Assembly: GCF_020907985.1 (NCBI RefSeq)
Contig: NZ_JAJJPA010000004.1
Coordinates: forward strand, 62,001 to 126,000
Direction of reading: 5' to 3'
From: Kitasatospora humi
Lineage (GTDB): Bacteria; Actinomycetota; Actinomycetes; Streptomycetales; Streptomycetaceae
DNA length: 64,000 nucleotides
In this document: in pieces, positions 35,706-43,361 of the stretch
How positions within the stretch are numbered: the first letter of the stretch is position 1
How the letters are laid out: each line of letters starts with the position of its first letter
Notes under the pieces: model-generated
Told to the model about the DNA's origin: nothing
Database searches by the model: none
What the model saw: only the letters and a program-made list of their open reading frames with translations
Position numbers and translations under genes: made by a program

Positions 35706-36075
35706 GGCACCGACTCTACGTGCGGCAAATGTCCGGTGCGTCCTCCTATGGGGTGGTGTCGAGCGGCCGGAAGGAGGGGGCGGGTCAGCCGGGCGGAGGA
35801 GCCGGATCGCCCGCCTGGCGGAGCCGGGGGCGTGGCTCTTCGGGGCGGGGCGTGGCGGGGCGTGGCGGGGCGTGGCGGGGCGTGGCTCGCCCTGGCGGGG
35901 CGTGGCTCCCCGAGGCAGGGCGTTGCTCGCCGAGGCGGGGCGTGGCTCTCCGAGGCGGGTCGCCACACGGAGTTACGGAGTTGGGGTGCTGTCCGGCGCG
36001 GAGCCGGGCTGCGCGGGGCAGGCGGTCGCTCGGCGCGCAGTTGGCAGCCGGTGGCCGTCCGGGCGCGCCGGGTCG
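35706..36075. other. Intergenic region with tandem repeats
   Basis: Lies between the P-type ATPase start and the end of the DUF2530-like gene. Apart from the 10/20-bp repeat array (35846-35955) I see no gene. The first 50 bases (GGTGCGTCCTCCTATGGGG) may hold the pump promoter. Confidence 0.4.
35846..35955. repeat. Tandem array of 10-bp and 20-bp units
   Basis: Three copies of GCGGGGCGTG (35846-35875) are followed by four 20-bp copies of the type GCGGGGCGTGGCTCGCCCTG (35876, 35896, 35916, 35936). The 20-mer is the 10-mer plus a CTCxCCGAG-type tail. Both strands stay open through it, but it is in the untranslated leader of the ATPase gene. Confidence 0.85.
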
Positions 36076-36333
36076 TCAGTCGGAGTCGGTGGCTGCCCCG
36101 GCGCGTCGGATCGCATCCCGCCGGGCCCGGCAGTACCAGAGCCCTATCAGGCCGAGCAGCCCGCCGGACAGGCAGATCCACGGCCAGTTGCCGTGGTGGT
36201 GGCGGCTCAGCGTGTCCTGGAACGGCACCAGCACCAGGAAGCCCAGGAACCAGAGCGCCGTGCCACCGCCGACGATCGCGACGTCATTGGCTTCCAAGGG
36301 CGGCGGCGCGGGATGGATCGGGCTCTTCGGCAT
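36076..36333 (-). CDS. DUF2530-like small membrane protein
   Basis: An 85-residue protein with two membrane helices (ALWFLGFLVLVPFQDTL and WICLSGGLLGLIGLWYC) and a basic C-terminal turn RARRDAIRRAG. The N-terminal PPLEANDVAIVGGGTALWFLG pattern is what I associate with DUF2530. ATG 36333 is preferred over 36381. Divergent from the NCS2 permease by 124 bases. Function unknown. Confidence 0.7.
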   Translation of the reverse strand: MPKSPIHPAPPPLEANDVAIVGGGTALWFLGFLVLVPFQDTLSRHHHGNWPWICLSGGLLGLIGLWYCRARRDAIRRAGAATDSD

Positions 36334-36457
36334 GGGACGTAGCGTACGTGCCCGCGGACGCCGCCATGAAGGAGCGCTCATCTACGCGCGAAGATGGCGC
36401 GTTCACGACCGGTCGACCCATACTGAGACTTCCTCCACCCCCATCTGAGGACGACGC

Positions 36458-37918
36458 ATGCCTTCCGTGGCCCAGCCGACCCTGGAGTCGCCCGAGCCTC
36501 CGGCGCCCAACGCTCCCGGTGGCGTCATCGACCGCTACTTCAAGATCTCCGCGCGGGGTTCCAGCCTGCCCCGCGAGATCCGCGGTGGCGTCGCGACCTT
36601 CTTCACCATGGCCTACATCCTGGTGCTGAACCCGATCATCCTGTCCAACGCCGTGGACATCGACAAGCATGCGCTGAGCTTCCCGCAGCTGGTCACCGCG
36701 ACGGCGCTGACCGCCGGGCTGACCACGCTGCTGATGGGCGTGATCGGCAACGTGCCGATCGGACTGGCCGCCGGCCTGGGCATCAACACCATCGTGGCGC
36801 TCCAGCTGGCCCCGAAGATGACCTGGCCCGACGCCATGGGCATGGTGATGCTGGCCGGCTTCTGCATCATGCTGCTGGTCGCCACCGGCCTGCGGGAGCG
36901 GGTGATGAACGCCGTGCCGCTCGGCCTGCGCAAGGCCATCGCGATCGGCATCGGCCTGTTCATCGCGCTGGTCGGCTGCGTCGACTCCGGCTTCGTCACC
37001 CGCGTCCCGGACGCGGCCCACACCACCGTTCCGCTGGGGCTGGGCATCGGCGGCCACCTGCACGGCTGGCCGGTGCTGGTCTTCGTGCTGGGCCTGCTGC
37101 TGACCATGGTGCTGGTGGTCCGCAAGGTCCCCGGGGCGATCCTGATCTCCATCGCGGCCATGACCGTGGTCGCCGTGGTGATCCAGAAGCTGGCCGGCCT
37201 GCCCGCCGACGCCTGGGGCCTGACCGTGCCCAAGTGGCCCGGCAACCCGGTCGCCAAGCCGGACTTCGGCCTGATCGGGCACGTCAGCCTGTTCGGCGGC
37301 TTCCACCAGGTCGGCGCGCTCACCGGGATCCTCTTCGTCTTCACTCTGGTGATGAGCGCCTTCTTCGACGCGATGGGCACCATCCTGGGCGTCGCCGACG
37401 AGGCGCACCTGCTCGACAAGAACGGCGACCTGCCCGGCATCAACCGGGTGCTGATGGTGGACGGCATCGCCACCGCGGCGGGCGGCGCCACCTCCTCGTC
37501 CGCCAACACCTGCTTCGTGGAGTCCACCGCGGGCGTCGGCGAGGGGGCGCGAACCGGCTTCGCCAGCCTGGTGACCGGCGCGCTCTTCCTGGTCGCGCTC
37601 CTCCTCACCCCGCTGGCCACCATGGTCCCGGCCCAGGCCGCCACCCCGGCCCTGGTCACCGTCGGCTTCCTGATCCTGGCCAACTCGATCCGCGACATCG
37701 ACTGGGCCGACTACACGATCGCCATCCCGGCCTTCCTGACCATGGTGCTGATGCCGTTCACCTACAGCATCACCAACGGCATCGGCATGGGCTTCATCAC
37801 CTTCTGCGTGCTGCGGCTGGCCGTCGGGCGCGGCCGCAGCGTGCCGGTGGCGCTGTACGTGGTGGCGGCGGTGTTCGCCTTCTACTACCTGATGCCGGCG
37901 CTGGGGCTGGCCAAGTAG
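36458..37918 (+). CDS. NCS2-family purine (guanine/hypoxanthine) permease, AzgA-like
   Basis: A 486-residue transporter of the plasma membrane. YFKISARGSSLPREIRGGVATFFTMAYIL (in two parts) is the AzgA/PbuG start; GLAAGLGINTIVALQL and MSAFFDAMGTILGVADEA are family motifs with substrate-contact acidic residue, and TSSSANTCFVESTAGVGEGARTGFA is the second half-helix region. About 14 membrane segments are visible. TGAGGACGACGC precedes ATG 36458. The last 31 codons and the stop are duplicated, base for base, at 38605-38700 beyond the vapB gene. Confidence 0.92.
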   Translation: MPSVAQPTLESPEPPAPNAPGGVIDRYFKISARGSSLPREIRGGVATFFTMAYILVLNPIILSNAVDIDKHALSFPQLVTATALTAGLTTLLMGVIGNVPIGLAAGLGINTIVALQLAPKMTWPDAMGMVMLAGFCIMLLVATGLRERVMNAVPLGLRKAIAIGIGLFIALVGCVDSGFVTRVPDAAHTTVPLGLGIGGHLHGWPVLVFVLGLLLTMVLVVRKVPGAILISIAAMTVVAVVIQKLAGLPADAWGLTVPKWPGNPVAKPDFGLIGHVSLFGGFHQVGALTGILFVFTLVMSAFFDAMGTILGVADEAHLLDKNGDLPGINRVLMVDGIATAAGGATSSSANTCFVESTAGVGEGARTGFASLVTGALFLVALLLTPLATMVPAQAATPALVTVGFLILANSIRDIDWADYTIAIPAFLTMVLMPFTYSITNGIGMGFITFCVLRLAVGRGRSVPVALYVVAAVFAFYYLMPALGLAK

Positions 37919-37961
37919 CACCCGCACCCGCACCACCTGAGCGCCGCCACGGAGACCGCCT
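37823..37961 (+). repeat. Direct repeat, copy A: 3' end of the permease gene plus 43 bases
   Basis: From GTCGGGCGCGG to the stop at 37918 it is identical, by eye, with 38605-38700; after the stop the match continues with one indel up to GGAGACCGCCT. The two copies lie 782 bases apart and bracket the vapB/vapC segment. Confidence 0.9.
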
Positions 37962-38080
37962 CCGAGGCGGCGTTCGGCGTTGCGGTCCATCGGATGACCG
38001 ACCCTCGTGCGGGTTGTTCGACATCTCTTCCAGGGGCTCGGCGATATCATTAGTCGGGGCCCAATCATCACGGAGTGATC

Positions 38081-38281
38081 ATGACGCGCACCGTTGTCGA
38101 CCTTGACGATGACCTCCTCGAGGAGGCGCAGCGCCTCTTCGGTACGACCACCAAGGTCGCGACGGTCAACGCCGCCCTGCTGGAGGCCGTCAAGCTGGCC
38201 CGCCGGATAGAGCTGGCGGACGCGATTGCCAGTGGCGAGTTCGACCTCCTCGGCGAATCCGACGGCAAGGCCGTTGCGTGA
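38081..38281 (+). CDS. vapB: VapB-type antitoxin
   Basis: A 66-residue antitoxin of the DUF2191 group: TRTVVDLDDDLLEEAQRLFG gives a ribbon-helix-helix-like DNA-binding start, and the C-terminal part ADAIASGEFDLL is the toxin-binding tail. It would neutralise a VapC ribonuclease and repress its own promoter. ATG 38081 has GGAG five bases upstream. The toxin start overlaps its stop codon (GTGA at 38278-38281). The antitoxin looks intact although the toxin is broken. The local AT-richer promoter GCGATATCATTAG lies at 38041-38053. Confidence 0.85.
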   Translation: MTRTVVDLDDDLLEEAQRLFGTTTKVATVNAALLEAVKLARRIELADAIASGEFDLLGESDGKAVA

Positions 38282-38579
38282 GCCGAGAGCGCTTCCTGAT
38301 CGACAAGTCGGCTCTCGCGCGGTGGGGCAAGCCCTCCGTGCGGCCGGTTCTCGACGACCTTTCACAGCGGATGAGGTTTGGGACCGTGCCAAGTTCATCC
38401 AGCATCAGGCTCTGTTCCGGGGCAACCACCGTGCTTTGTCGATGGCCGACATGCTCATCGCGGCCACGGCGGACCGGCATTCGGTCACTGTGCTGCACTA
38501 CGACGGCGACTACGACATGATCGCGGCGATCACCGGCCAGCCCGTGCGCTGGGTCGTCCCGGCGGGGACGGCCGACTGA
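38278..38579 (+). pseudogene. vapC: VapC toxin (PIN domain), internal deletion and frameshift
   Basis: Starts with GTG 38278 as SRERFLIDKSALARWGKPSVRPVLDDL, a good PIN N-terminus with the first catalytic Asp (in LIDKSA). After about residue 28 the match jumps into another frame, which continues FTADEVWDRAKFIQHQALF ... HRALSMADMLIAATADRH ... YDGDYDMIAAITGQ to the TGA at 38579. The roughly 45-residue block that normally links the two, with the second acidic site residue, is missing. The fused frame ends at 38520. The third and fourth acidic positions survive in the wrong frame. It cannot make an active ribonuclease. Confidence 0.85.
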
Positions 38580-38604
38580 GGTCGCCGCGCAGGCCGTGCC
38601 TATG

Positions 38605-38742
38605 GTCGGGCGCGGCCGCAGCGTGCCGGTGGCGCTGTACGTGGTGGCGGCGGTGTTCGCCTTCTACTACCTGATGCCGGCGCTGGGGCTGGCCAAGTAG
38701 CGCCCCGCCCGCACCACCTGAGCGCCGCCACGGAGACCGCCT
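38605..38742 (+). repeat. Direct repeat, copy B: duplicate of the permease gene end
   Basis: Carries codons for VGRGRSVPVALYVVAAVFAF and on to LGLAK plus TAG (38698-38700), then the same 3' flank as copy A up to GAGACCGCCT. It has no start or ribosome site of its own, so it is a gene fragment, possibly the original 3' end before the vapB/vapC segment arrived. Confidence 0.9.
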
Positions 38743-38991
38743 GCATTTCGGCCGTGAGGATCGGATGAGCCGATCGGCCGGGTCGCCTCGGGTCGAAGGC
38801 CGGAGGCCGGTGGCTGGTGGCCGGTGGCCGGCGGCTGGTGACGGCGAGTCGGCCTCTCGGCCCGGCTGCTGTTCATCCTGGGGGCTGCCGAGTGCCACCC
38901 CGGGTCGTCCCGTGGGGGTAGGAGGGATTCAGGGGCAATTCGGGGTCGCTCCCGGGTACCGCGCGGCCGCCTGGTCCGGGAGGCTGGACCC

Positions 38992-39225
38992 ATGGCGATG
39001 GTGAGACAGCAAGCTCGACCGATGGCCCGGGAGCGGGGGCGCGGGGGCGCCGTGCTGGCGGCCCTGGTGGTGCTGGCCGTCCTCGGCGGACTGCTGGGGC
39101 TCGCGGCGGCTCCGGTGGGGCCGGCCGCCGCGGTGCCGGTGCGCTGGCTGCTGCTGGGTGAGCTCGGGGTGCTGGGTGCGGTGATGGCGCTGGTGGCGGC
39201 GGTGGTGCCGACCCGCGGCCGCTGA
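38992..39225 (+). CDS. Small two-helix membrane protein
   Basis: A 77-residue protein with a basic N-terminus (MVRQQARPMARERGRGG) and two membrane helices (AVLAALVVLAVLGGLLGLAA, WLLLGELGVLGAVMALVAAVV). GGGAGG lies eight bases upstream of ATG 38992. The 250 bases before it hold GGCCGGTGGCTGGTG-type low-complexity sequence. No family recognised. Confidence 0.6.
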   Translation: MAMVRQQARPMARERGRGGAVLAALVVLAVLGGLLGLAAAPVGPAAAVPVRWLLLGELGVLGAVMALVAAVVPTRGR

Positions 39226-39356
39226 CGGACCGTCGAAGCGGCGGCGGCGGCCGCCCGCACGGGCGGACGCTCTGCGCCAGGTGGCCGGAAAGCGCACTGT
39301 GTAGCCGTGTTGGCGGTGGGCATACTGCCTCCTGAGTCGTGAGGGGGCACTCTCTG

Positions 39357-40268
39357 ATGGTGCGATGGGACCCGTCCGGGATCGACGAGGCCGACTTCCT
39401 GCCGGAGCCGTTCCAGACGGCCGACCAGGCCTCGATCGCCGCACAGCGCCAGACCCTGCGCTGGTACCGCGGGATGATCGTGATGCTGGTGGTCGCGGCG
39501 GCGGTCGGTGCGGCGACGGGCGGCGACTCGGGCATCGCGCCGCTGATATCCGTGGCCGCCTTCGTGGTGGCCGGCTGGTTCTGGTCCCGGCTGCGGACGG
39601 TCAACCCGCAGCCCCGCTGGTTCGAGGCCCGCGCGGCGGCCGAGTCGGTCAAGTCGCTGGCCTGGAAGTACACGGTGCGGGCCCGGCCGTTCGGCGGCCC
39701 GGCCGACTCCCCCGAGGCGGACGAGGAGTACCGCGCCCAAGTGGCCGACGTGCTGCGCACCTTCGAGGACTCCGGAGCGCTGCCGGCCGGCGCGGCGCCG
39801 GAGATCACCGACGGCATGCGGGAGTTGCGGGCCGCAGGGCTGGTCGACCGGCGCACCGGGTACCTGCGGGCCCGGGTGGAGGGGCAGCGCACCTGGTACC
39901 TGGCGAAGGCGAGCGCCTACGAGTCGCAGGCGGTCTCCTGGGGGCTCGGCACCGTGGCGCTGATGATCCTCGGCGGCGCGGCGGCGGTGGCCCAGGCGGC
40001 CGGGGTGATCTCGGTCAGCCTGTTCGGCGTCTGCGCGGCGGCAGCCGCCGCGATCATCGCCTGGAACCAGTTGAAGCAACTGCGCCCGCTGGTCTCCACC
40101 TACCGGCTGGCGGCCAAGGAACTCGACGTGGTCTGGGGCAAGCTGACCGTGCTCGACCTCAACGACCCGGAGGCGGAGGCCCAGTGGGCCCGCCTGGCCG
40201 GTGACGTGGAGGACGCGGTGTCCCGCGAGCACACCAGCTGGCGCAGCCACCGGGCCTTCCCGCACTGA
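39357..40268 (+). CDS. DUF4231/SLATT-like membrane protein
   Basis: A 303-residue protein with four hydrophobic helices in two pairs (MIVMLVVAAAVGAATGG, PLISVAAFVVAGWFW; GLGTVALMILGGAAAVAQ, VSLFGVCAAAAAAIIAW), each pair preceded by a charged helix with ADQASIAAQRQTLRWYRG or LAKASAYESQAVSW. This layout is that of SLATT/DUF4231 proteins, thought to be pore-like effectors in nucleotide-signal conflict systems when paired with SMODS or SLOG genes. No such partner is next to it here. ATG 39357 with AGGGGG upstream is preferred to GTG 39339. Confidence 0.7.
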   Translation: MVRWDPSGIDEADFLPEPFQTADQASIAAQRQTLRWYRGMIVMLVVAAAVGAATGGDSGIAPLISVAAFVVAGWFWSRLRTVNPQPRWFEARAAAESVKSLAWKYTVRARPFGGPADSPEADEEYRAQVADVLRTFEDSGALPAGAAPEITDGMRELRAAGLVDRRTGYLRARVEGQRTWYLAKASAYESQAVSWGLGTVALMILGGAAAVAQAAGVISVSLFGVCAAAAAAIIAWNQLKQLRPLVSTYRLAAKELDVVWGKLTVLDLNDPEAEAQWARLAGDVEDAVSREHTSWRSHRAFPH

Positions 40269-40272
40269 TCCC

Positions 40273-40352
40273 CTTCTTCTCTGTGGTCCCGGCGTCTTCT
40301 CTCCCGTCCCGGCGTCTTCTCCCCCAGCCCGGCTTCTTCTCTGTGGCCCCGG
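40273..40352 (+). repeat. Four 20-bp tandem units directly after the DUF4231 gene
   Basis: Units start at 40273, 40293, 40313 and 40333, each beginning CTTCTTCT or CGTCTTCT and ending CCCGG. The first begins four bases after the stop codon. The array is C/T-rich on the plus strand. Confidence 0.85.
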
Positions 40353-40388
40353 GTGCTCGGACGGTCGGCCTGCGTAGCCGATTTTTAA

Positions 40389-40414
40389 TTAGCGAGAGTA
40401 ATGACGTAAGCTAA
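40389..40414 (+). promoter_or_regulatory. AT-rich promoter/operator of the MarR-MFS unit
   Basis: TTAGC (40389-40393) and GCTAA (40410-40414) form an inverted repeat just before the marR start, inside the most AT-rich patch of the area (TTTTTAATTAGCGAGAGTAA). MarR proteins usually bind such palindromes over their own promoter, so autoregulation is a reasonable inference. Confidence 0.5.
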
Positions 40415-40419
40415 GGATC

Positions 40420-40854
40420 ATGTCCGAGATGTCCGAGGAGGACCTCGTCGCTGTCAATCAGCTGCGGTCCTCCGTGATGCGTCTGTCCCGTCGCCTGAAG
40501 CACCAGCACGTCGAGCAGTCGCTCAGCCCGACCGAGATGAGCGTGCTGGGCACGTTGGCGCGGTGCGGCAGTGCCACGCCGGGGGAGTTGGCGCGGCGCG
40601 AGCACGTACAGCCGCCGTCGATGACGCGCATCATCGCGATGCTGGAGGAGAAGGGCCTGGTGCGGCGCGAGTCGCACCCGCAGGACCGGCGCCAGGTGGT
40701 GGTCAGCATGACCGAGCAGGCGGCCGAGATCCTCGACGAGTCCCGGCGGCGGCGCAATGCCTGGCTGGCCGAACTCGCCTCCCAGCTGACCGACGAGGAG
40801 TGGGCGGCGGTGCGGGAGGCGGCTCCCGCACTGTACCGGCTGGCGCATCTGTAG
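40420..40854 (+). CDS. MarR-family transcription regulator
   Basis: A 144-residue winged-helix protein. Core helix LSPTEMSVLGTLARCGSATPGELA, recognition helix QPPSMTRIIAMLEEKGLV and wing RRESHPQDRRQVVVSMTE follow the MarR pattern, with the conserved D and R of the wing. ATG 40420 sits right behind an AT-rich inverted repeat. An MFS exporter gene follows after 69 bases on the same strand, the usual pairing of a ligand-responsive repressor with a drug exporter. Confidence 0.92.
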   Translation: MSEMSEEDLVAVNQLRSSVMRLSRRLKHQHVEQSLSPTEMSVLGTLARCGSATPGELARREHVQPPSMTRIIAMLEEKGLVRRESHPQDRRQVVVSMTEQAAEILDESRRRRNAWLAELASQLTDEEWAAVREAAPALYRLAHL

Positions 40855-40923
40855 CTCTCGGACTGGGTTGGCACGGCCGGGCGGCGGTAGCCCGGCGAAC
40901 CGCGAACGAGAGGAACCGACCAT

Positions 40924-42333
40924 ATGAGCAAGGGAAGCCATACCAACGACCCCGACGAACGCACCGCGGCGGTTGACCCCGCCGCCTCCGGCCCCACCGG
41001 GGCCCGCTTCACCCGCCCCGGGGGGATGTTCTCCTCGCTGAGGGTGCGCAACTACCGGTACTTCTTCGCCGGTCAGATCATCAGCAACACCGGCAGCTGG
41101 ATGCAGCGGATCGCCCAGGACTGGCTGGTGCTGAGCCTGACCGGCAGCCCGCTCGCGGTGGGCGTCACCACCGCCATGCAGTTCCTCCCCACCCTGCTGC
41201 TGGGCCTGTTCGGCGGGGTGCTGGCCGACCGGATGCCCAAGCGGCGACTGCTGATCGTCACCCAGGGTGCGATGGGCGCACTGGCGGCGGGACTCGCCGC
41301 GCTGACCATCTCCGGCGCCGTGACCGAATACCACGTCTACGCCTTCGCACTGCTGCTCGGCCTGGTCACCGTGGTCGACACCCCGACCCGGCAGGCCTTC
41401 GTCTCCGAGATGGTCGGCCCCAAGGACCTGGCCAACGCAGTCAGCCTGAACGCGGCCAACTTCCAGACCGCGCGCCTGGTCGGCCCGGCGGTGGCCGGCC
41501 TGCTGATCGCCGCGGTCGGCAGCGGCTGGGCGTTCGCGCTCAACGCGCTCTCGTTCGCCGCGGTGATCGCCGGCCTGCTGGCGATGCGCAGCGGCGAGCT
41601 GCGCCCGGTGGAGCGGATCCCGCGCGAGAAGGGCCAACTGCGCGAGGGGCTGCGGTACGTGAAGGAGCGTCCGGATCTGATGTGGCCGCTGGTGCTGGCC
41701 GGCTTCATCGGTACCTTCGGCTTCAACTTCCCGACCCTGCTCTCCGGTTTCGCCTACCGCAGCTTCCACGTCGGCCCCGGCCTCTACGGCCTGCTCAACA
41801 CCGCGATGGCACTCGGCTCGCTGACCGGCGCCCTGATCGCCGCGCGCCGGGGCAACCCCCGGCTGCGCCGGCTGACCGGTGCGGCCGTGGCCTTCGGCCT
41901 GCTGGAGGTGGTCGCGGCGATGGCGCCCGGCTACTGGAGCTTCGCGGCGCTGCTCACCCTGATCGGCGTCTTCGGGCTGACCTTCAACACCACGGTCAAC
42001 TCCTACGTCCAGTTGGCCACCGACCCGGAGATGCGCGGCCGGGTGATGGGGCTGCTGGTGCTGGTCTTCACCGGCGGTACGCCCGTCGGCGCGCCGCTGG
42101 TCGGCTGGGTCACCTCCAGTTACGGCCCGCGCCTTGGCCTGCTCACCTGCGGCGCGGTCTCGCTGCTCGCCGCCCTGGCCGTCGGCCTGGTGCTGGCCCG
42201 CTGCGCCGACCTGCGCCTGCGCGTCGACCTGCACCGCGGCAGCGGCAGCCGGGTGGTGGCGTTCGTGCCGCGTCAGCGTCAGCGTGAGCCGCAGCCGGCG
42301 GGCGATCGCCGGGAGTTGGCGGCGGCCTGCTGA
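40924..42333 (+). CDS. MFS transporter (EntS-like), MarR-linked
   Basis: A 469-residue protein with about 12 membrane helices. SLRVRNYRYFFAGQIISNTGSWMQRIAQDWLVL (read in parts) is the start typical of the MFS_3/EntS-like group; ADRMPKRRLLIVTQ is the loop 2-3 motif; DTPTRQAFVSEMVG precedes helix 5. Probably exports a toxic or signalling compound sensed by the upstream MarR protein. GAGAGGAACCGACC precedes ATG 40924. The polar C-terminal tail is Arg/Gln-rich. A 31-bp repeat array follows downstream. Confidence 0.9.
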   Translation: MSKGSHTNDPDERTAAVDPAASGPTGARFTRPGGMFSSLRVRNYRYFFAGQIISNTGSWMQRIAQDWLVLSLTGSPLAVGVTTAMQFLPTLLLGLFGGVLADRMPKRRLLIVTQGAMGALAAGLAALTISGAVTEYHVYAFALLLGLVTVVDTPTRQAFVSEMVGPKDLANAVSLNAANFQTARLVGPAVAGLLIAAVGSGWAFALNALSFAAVIAGLLAMRSGELRPVERIPREKGQLREGLRYVKERPDLMWPLVLAGFIGTFGFNFPTLLSGFAYRSFHVGPGLYGLLNTAMALGSLTGALIAARRGNPRLRRLTGAAVAFGLLEVVAAMAPGYWSFAALLTLIGVFGLTFNTTVNSYVQLATDPEMRGRVMGLLVLVFTGGTPVGAPLVGWVTSSYGPRLGLLTCGAVSLLAALAVGLVLARCADLRLRVDLHRGSGSRVVAFVPRQRQREPQPAGDRRELAAAC

Positions 42334-42375
42334 ACTCCCTTGGGGGCGGGCGGCGTTGCCCGCCCCCAGGGCCTC

Positions 42376-42637
42376 GTGACGCGGTGCGTTGTCCTGCGGC
42401 GGCTCGGTGACGCGGTGCGTTGTGCTGCGGCGGCTCGGTGGCGTGGTGCGTTGTGCTGCGGCGGCTCGGTGACGTGGTGCGTTGTGCTGCGGCGGCTCGG
42501 TGACGTGGTGCGTTGTCCTGCGGCGGCTCGGTGACGTGGTGCGTTGTCCTGCGGCGGCTCGGTGACGTGGTGCGTTGTCCTGCGGCGGCTCAGTGGCGTG
42601 GTGCGTTGTCCTGCGGCGGCTCAGTGGCGTGGTGCGG
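42376..42637. repeat. 31-bp tandem array (eight full units) reaching into the pepE stop codon
   Basis: Units start at 42376, 42407, 42438, 42469, 42500, 42531, 42562 and 42593, of type GTGACGTGGTGCGTTGTCCT followed by GCGGCGGCTCG. A partial ninth copy (42624) is inside the coding end of the minus-strand peptidase gene, whose stop codon (42621-42623) lies at the unit junction. There are no unique spacers, so it is not a CRISPR. Confidence 0.92.
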
Positions 42638-43361
42638 GGAGCGGGCGGGGTTCCAGGCGCTCCTCGATCGCCGCGGTGCCGTCGCGGGTGACCAAGTAGG
42701 CGCCCTTGCCCGGGGTTTCGGTGACGGCCTCGACCAGCTTGGTGCCGCGGTAGACCAGGCCCACGCCGTCGTCGGTGCAGTGGGCCTCCGGCAGGGTGCC
42801 GTCCGCGACGAGCCGGTGGATCAGCGGGCGGCGCCCGGGATCGACGTCGTAGTGGACGCCGTTGCCGTAGGGCAGGAAGCCGAGCGCGTTGGTGAGCGGG
42901 CGCAGTTCGGGGCCGAAGGAGTCGGTGGCGCCGCCCCGGAACCAGCAGATCGACCCGGCGCTGACCCCGCTGAGCACCACACCGGCCTCCCAGGCACGCC
43001 GGAGGATCGTGTCGAGCCCGTGGACCCGCCACACGGCCAGCAGGTTCGCCACCGATCCGCCCATGACCCAGACGACGTCCTGGGCGAGGACGGCGCTCTC
43101 GACGTCCTCGATGTTGGGCATCGGGAAGAGGTGCAGCGGCGTCAGGTCGAACCCGGCGATCCGACCCGCCTCCAGCATCCGCAGGGTGAAGTACTCGGCG
43201 TCGCCGATCGCCGTGCCGATGTACATCACCCGGGGGCGGCGACCGTGCGCACCGGACAGCTCGACCGCGTGGTGCACCAGGGAGTTGAACGCCACCATGG
43301 TGCGCCCGCCCGGGCGGTGACCGCCGGAGGTGGCCAGGATGGTCGGCTCGGACGCGGTCAT
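42621..43361 (-). CDS. pepE: Peptidase E (Asp-dipeptidase, family S51)
   Basis: A 246-residue cytoplasmic peptidase of the class I glutamine amidotransferase-like fold that removes N-terminal Asp from dipeptides. The nucleophile elbow is GVSAGSICWF (Ser in GxSAGS), with VWVMGGSVANLL before it and HYDVDPGRRPL carrying the catalytic His after it. ATG 43361 overlaps the TGA of the upstream GNAT gene (ATGA), so the two are translationally coupled. The C-terminal residues (PLPAPRH) and stop are built from the last, partial unit of the 31-bp array. Confidence 0.88.
   Translation of the reverse strand: MTASEPTILATSGGHRPGGRTMVAFNSLVHHAVELSGAHGRRPRVMYIGTAIGDAEYFTLRMLEAGRIAGFDLTPLHLFPMPNIEDVESAVLAQDVVWVMGGSVANLLAVWRVHGLDTILRRAWEAGVVLSGVSAGSICWFRGGATDSFGPELRPLTNALGFLPYGNGVHYDVDPGRRPLIHRLVADGTLPEAHCTDDGVGLVYRGTKLVEAVTETPGKGAYLVTRDGTAAIEERLEPRPLPAPRH

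Noticed and set aside
37823..38742. Insertion sequence or integrated element with integrase
   Set aside because: No transposase or recombinase and no terminal inverted repeats lie between the two direct repeats; only vapB and a broken vapC are present. I keep it as a repeat-bounded segment.
38667..40265. A 532-codon minus-strand frame opposite the DUF4231 gene
   Set aside because: Antisense shadow; it passes through repeat copy B and low-complexity DNA with no motif.
42376..42637. CRISPR array
   Set aside because: The 31-bp units are directly adjacent without unique spacers, and no cas genes are present in the window.
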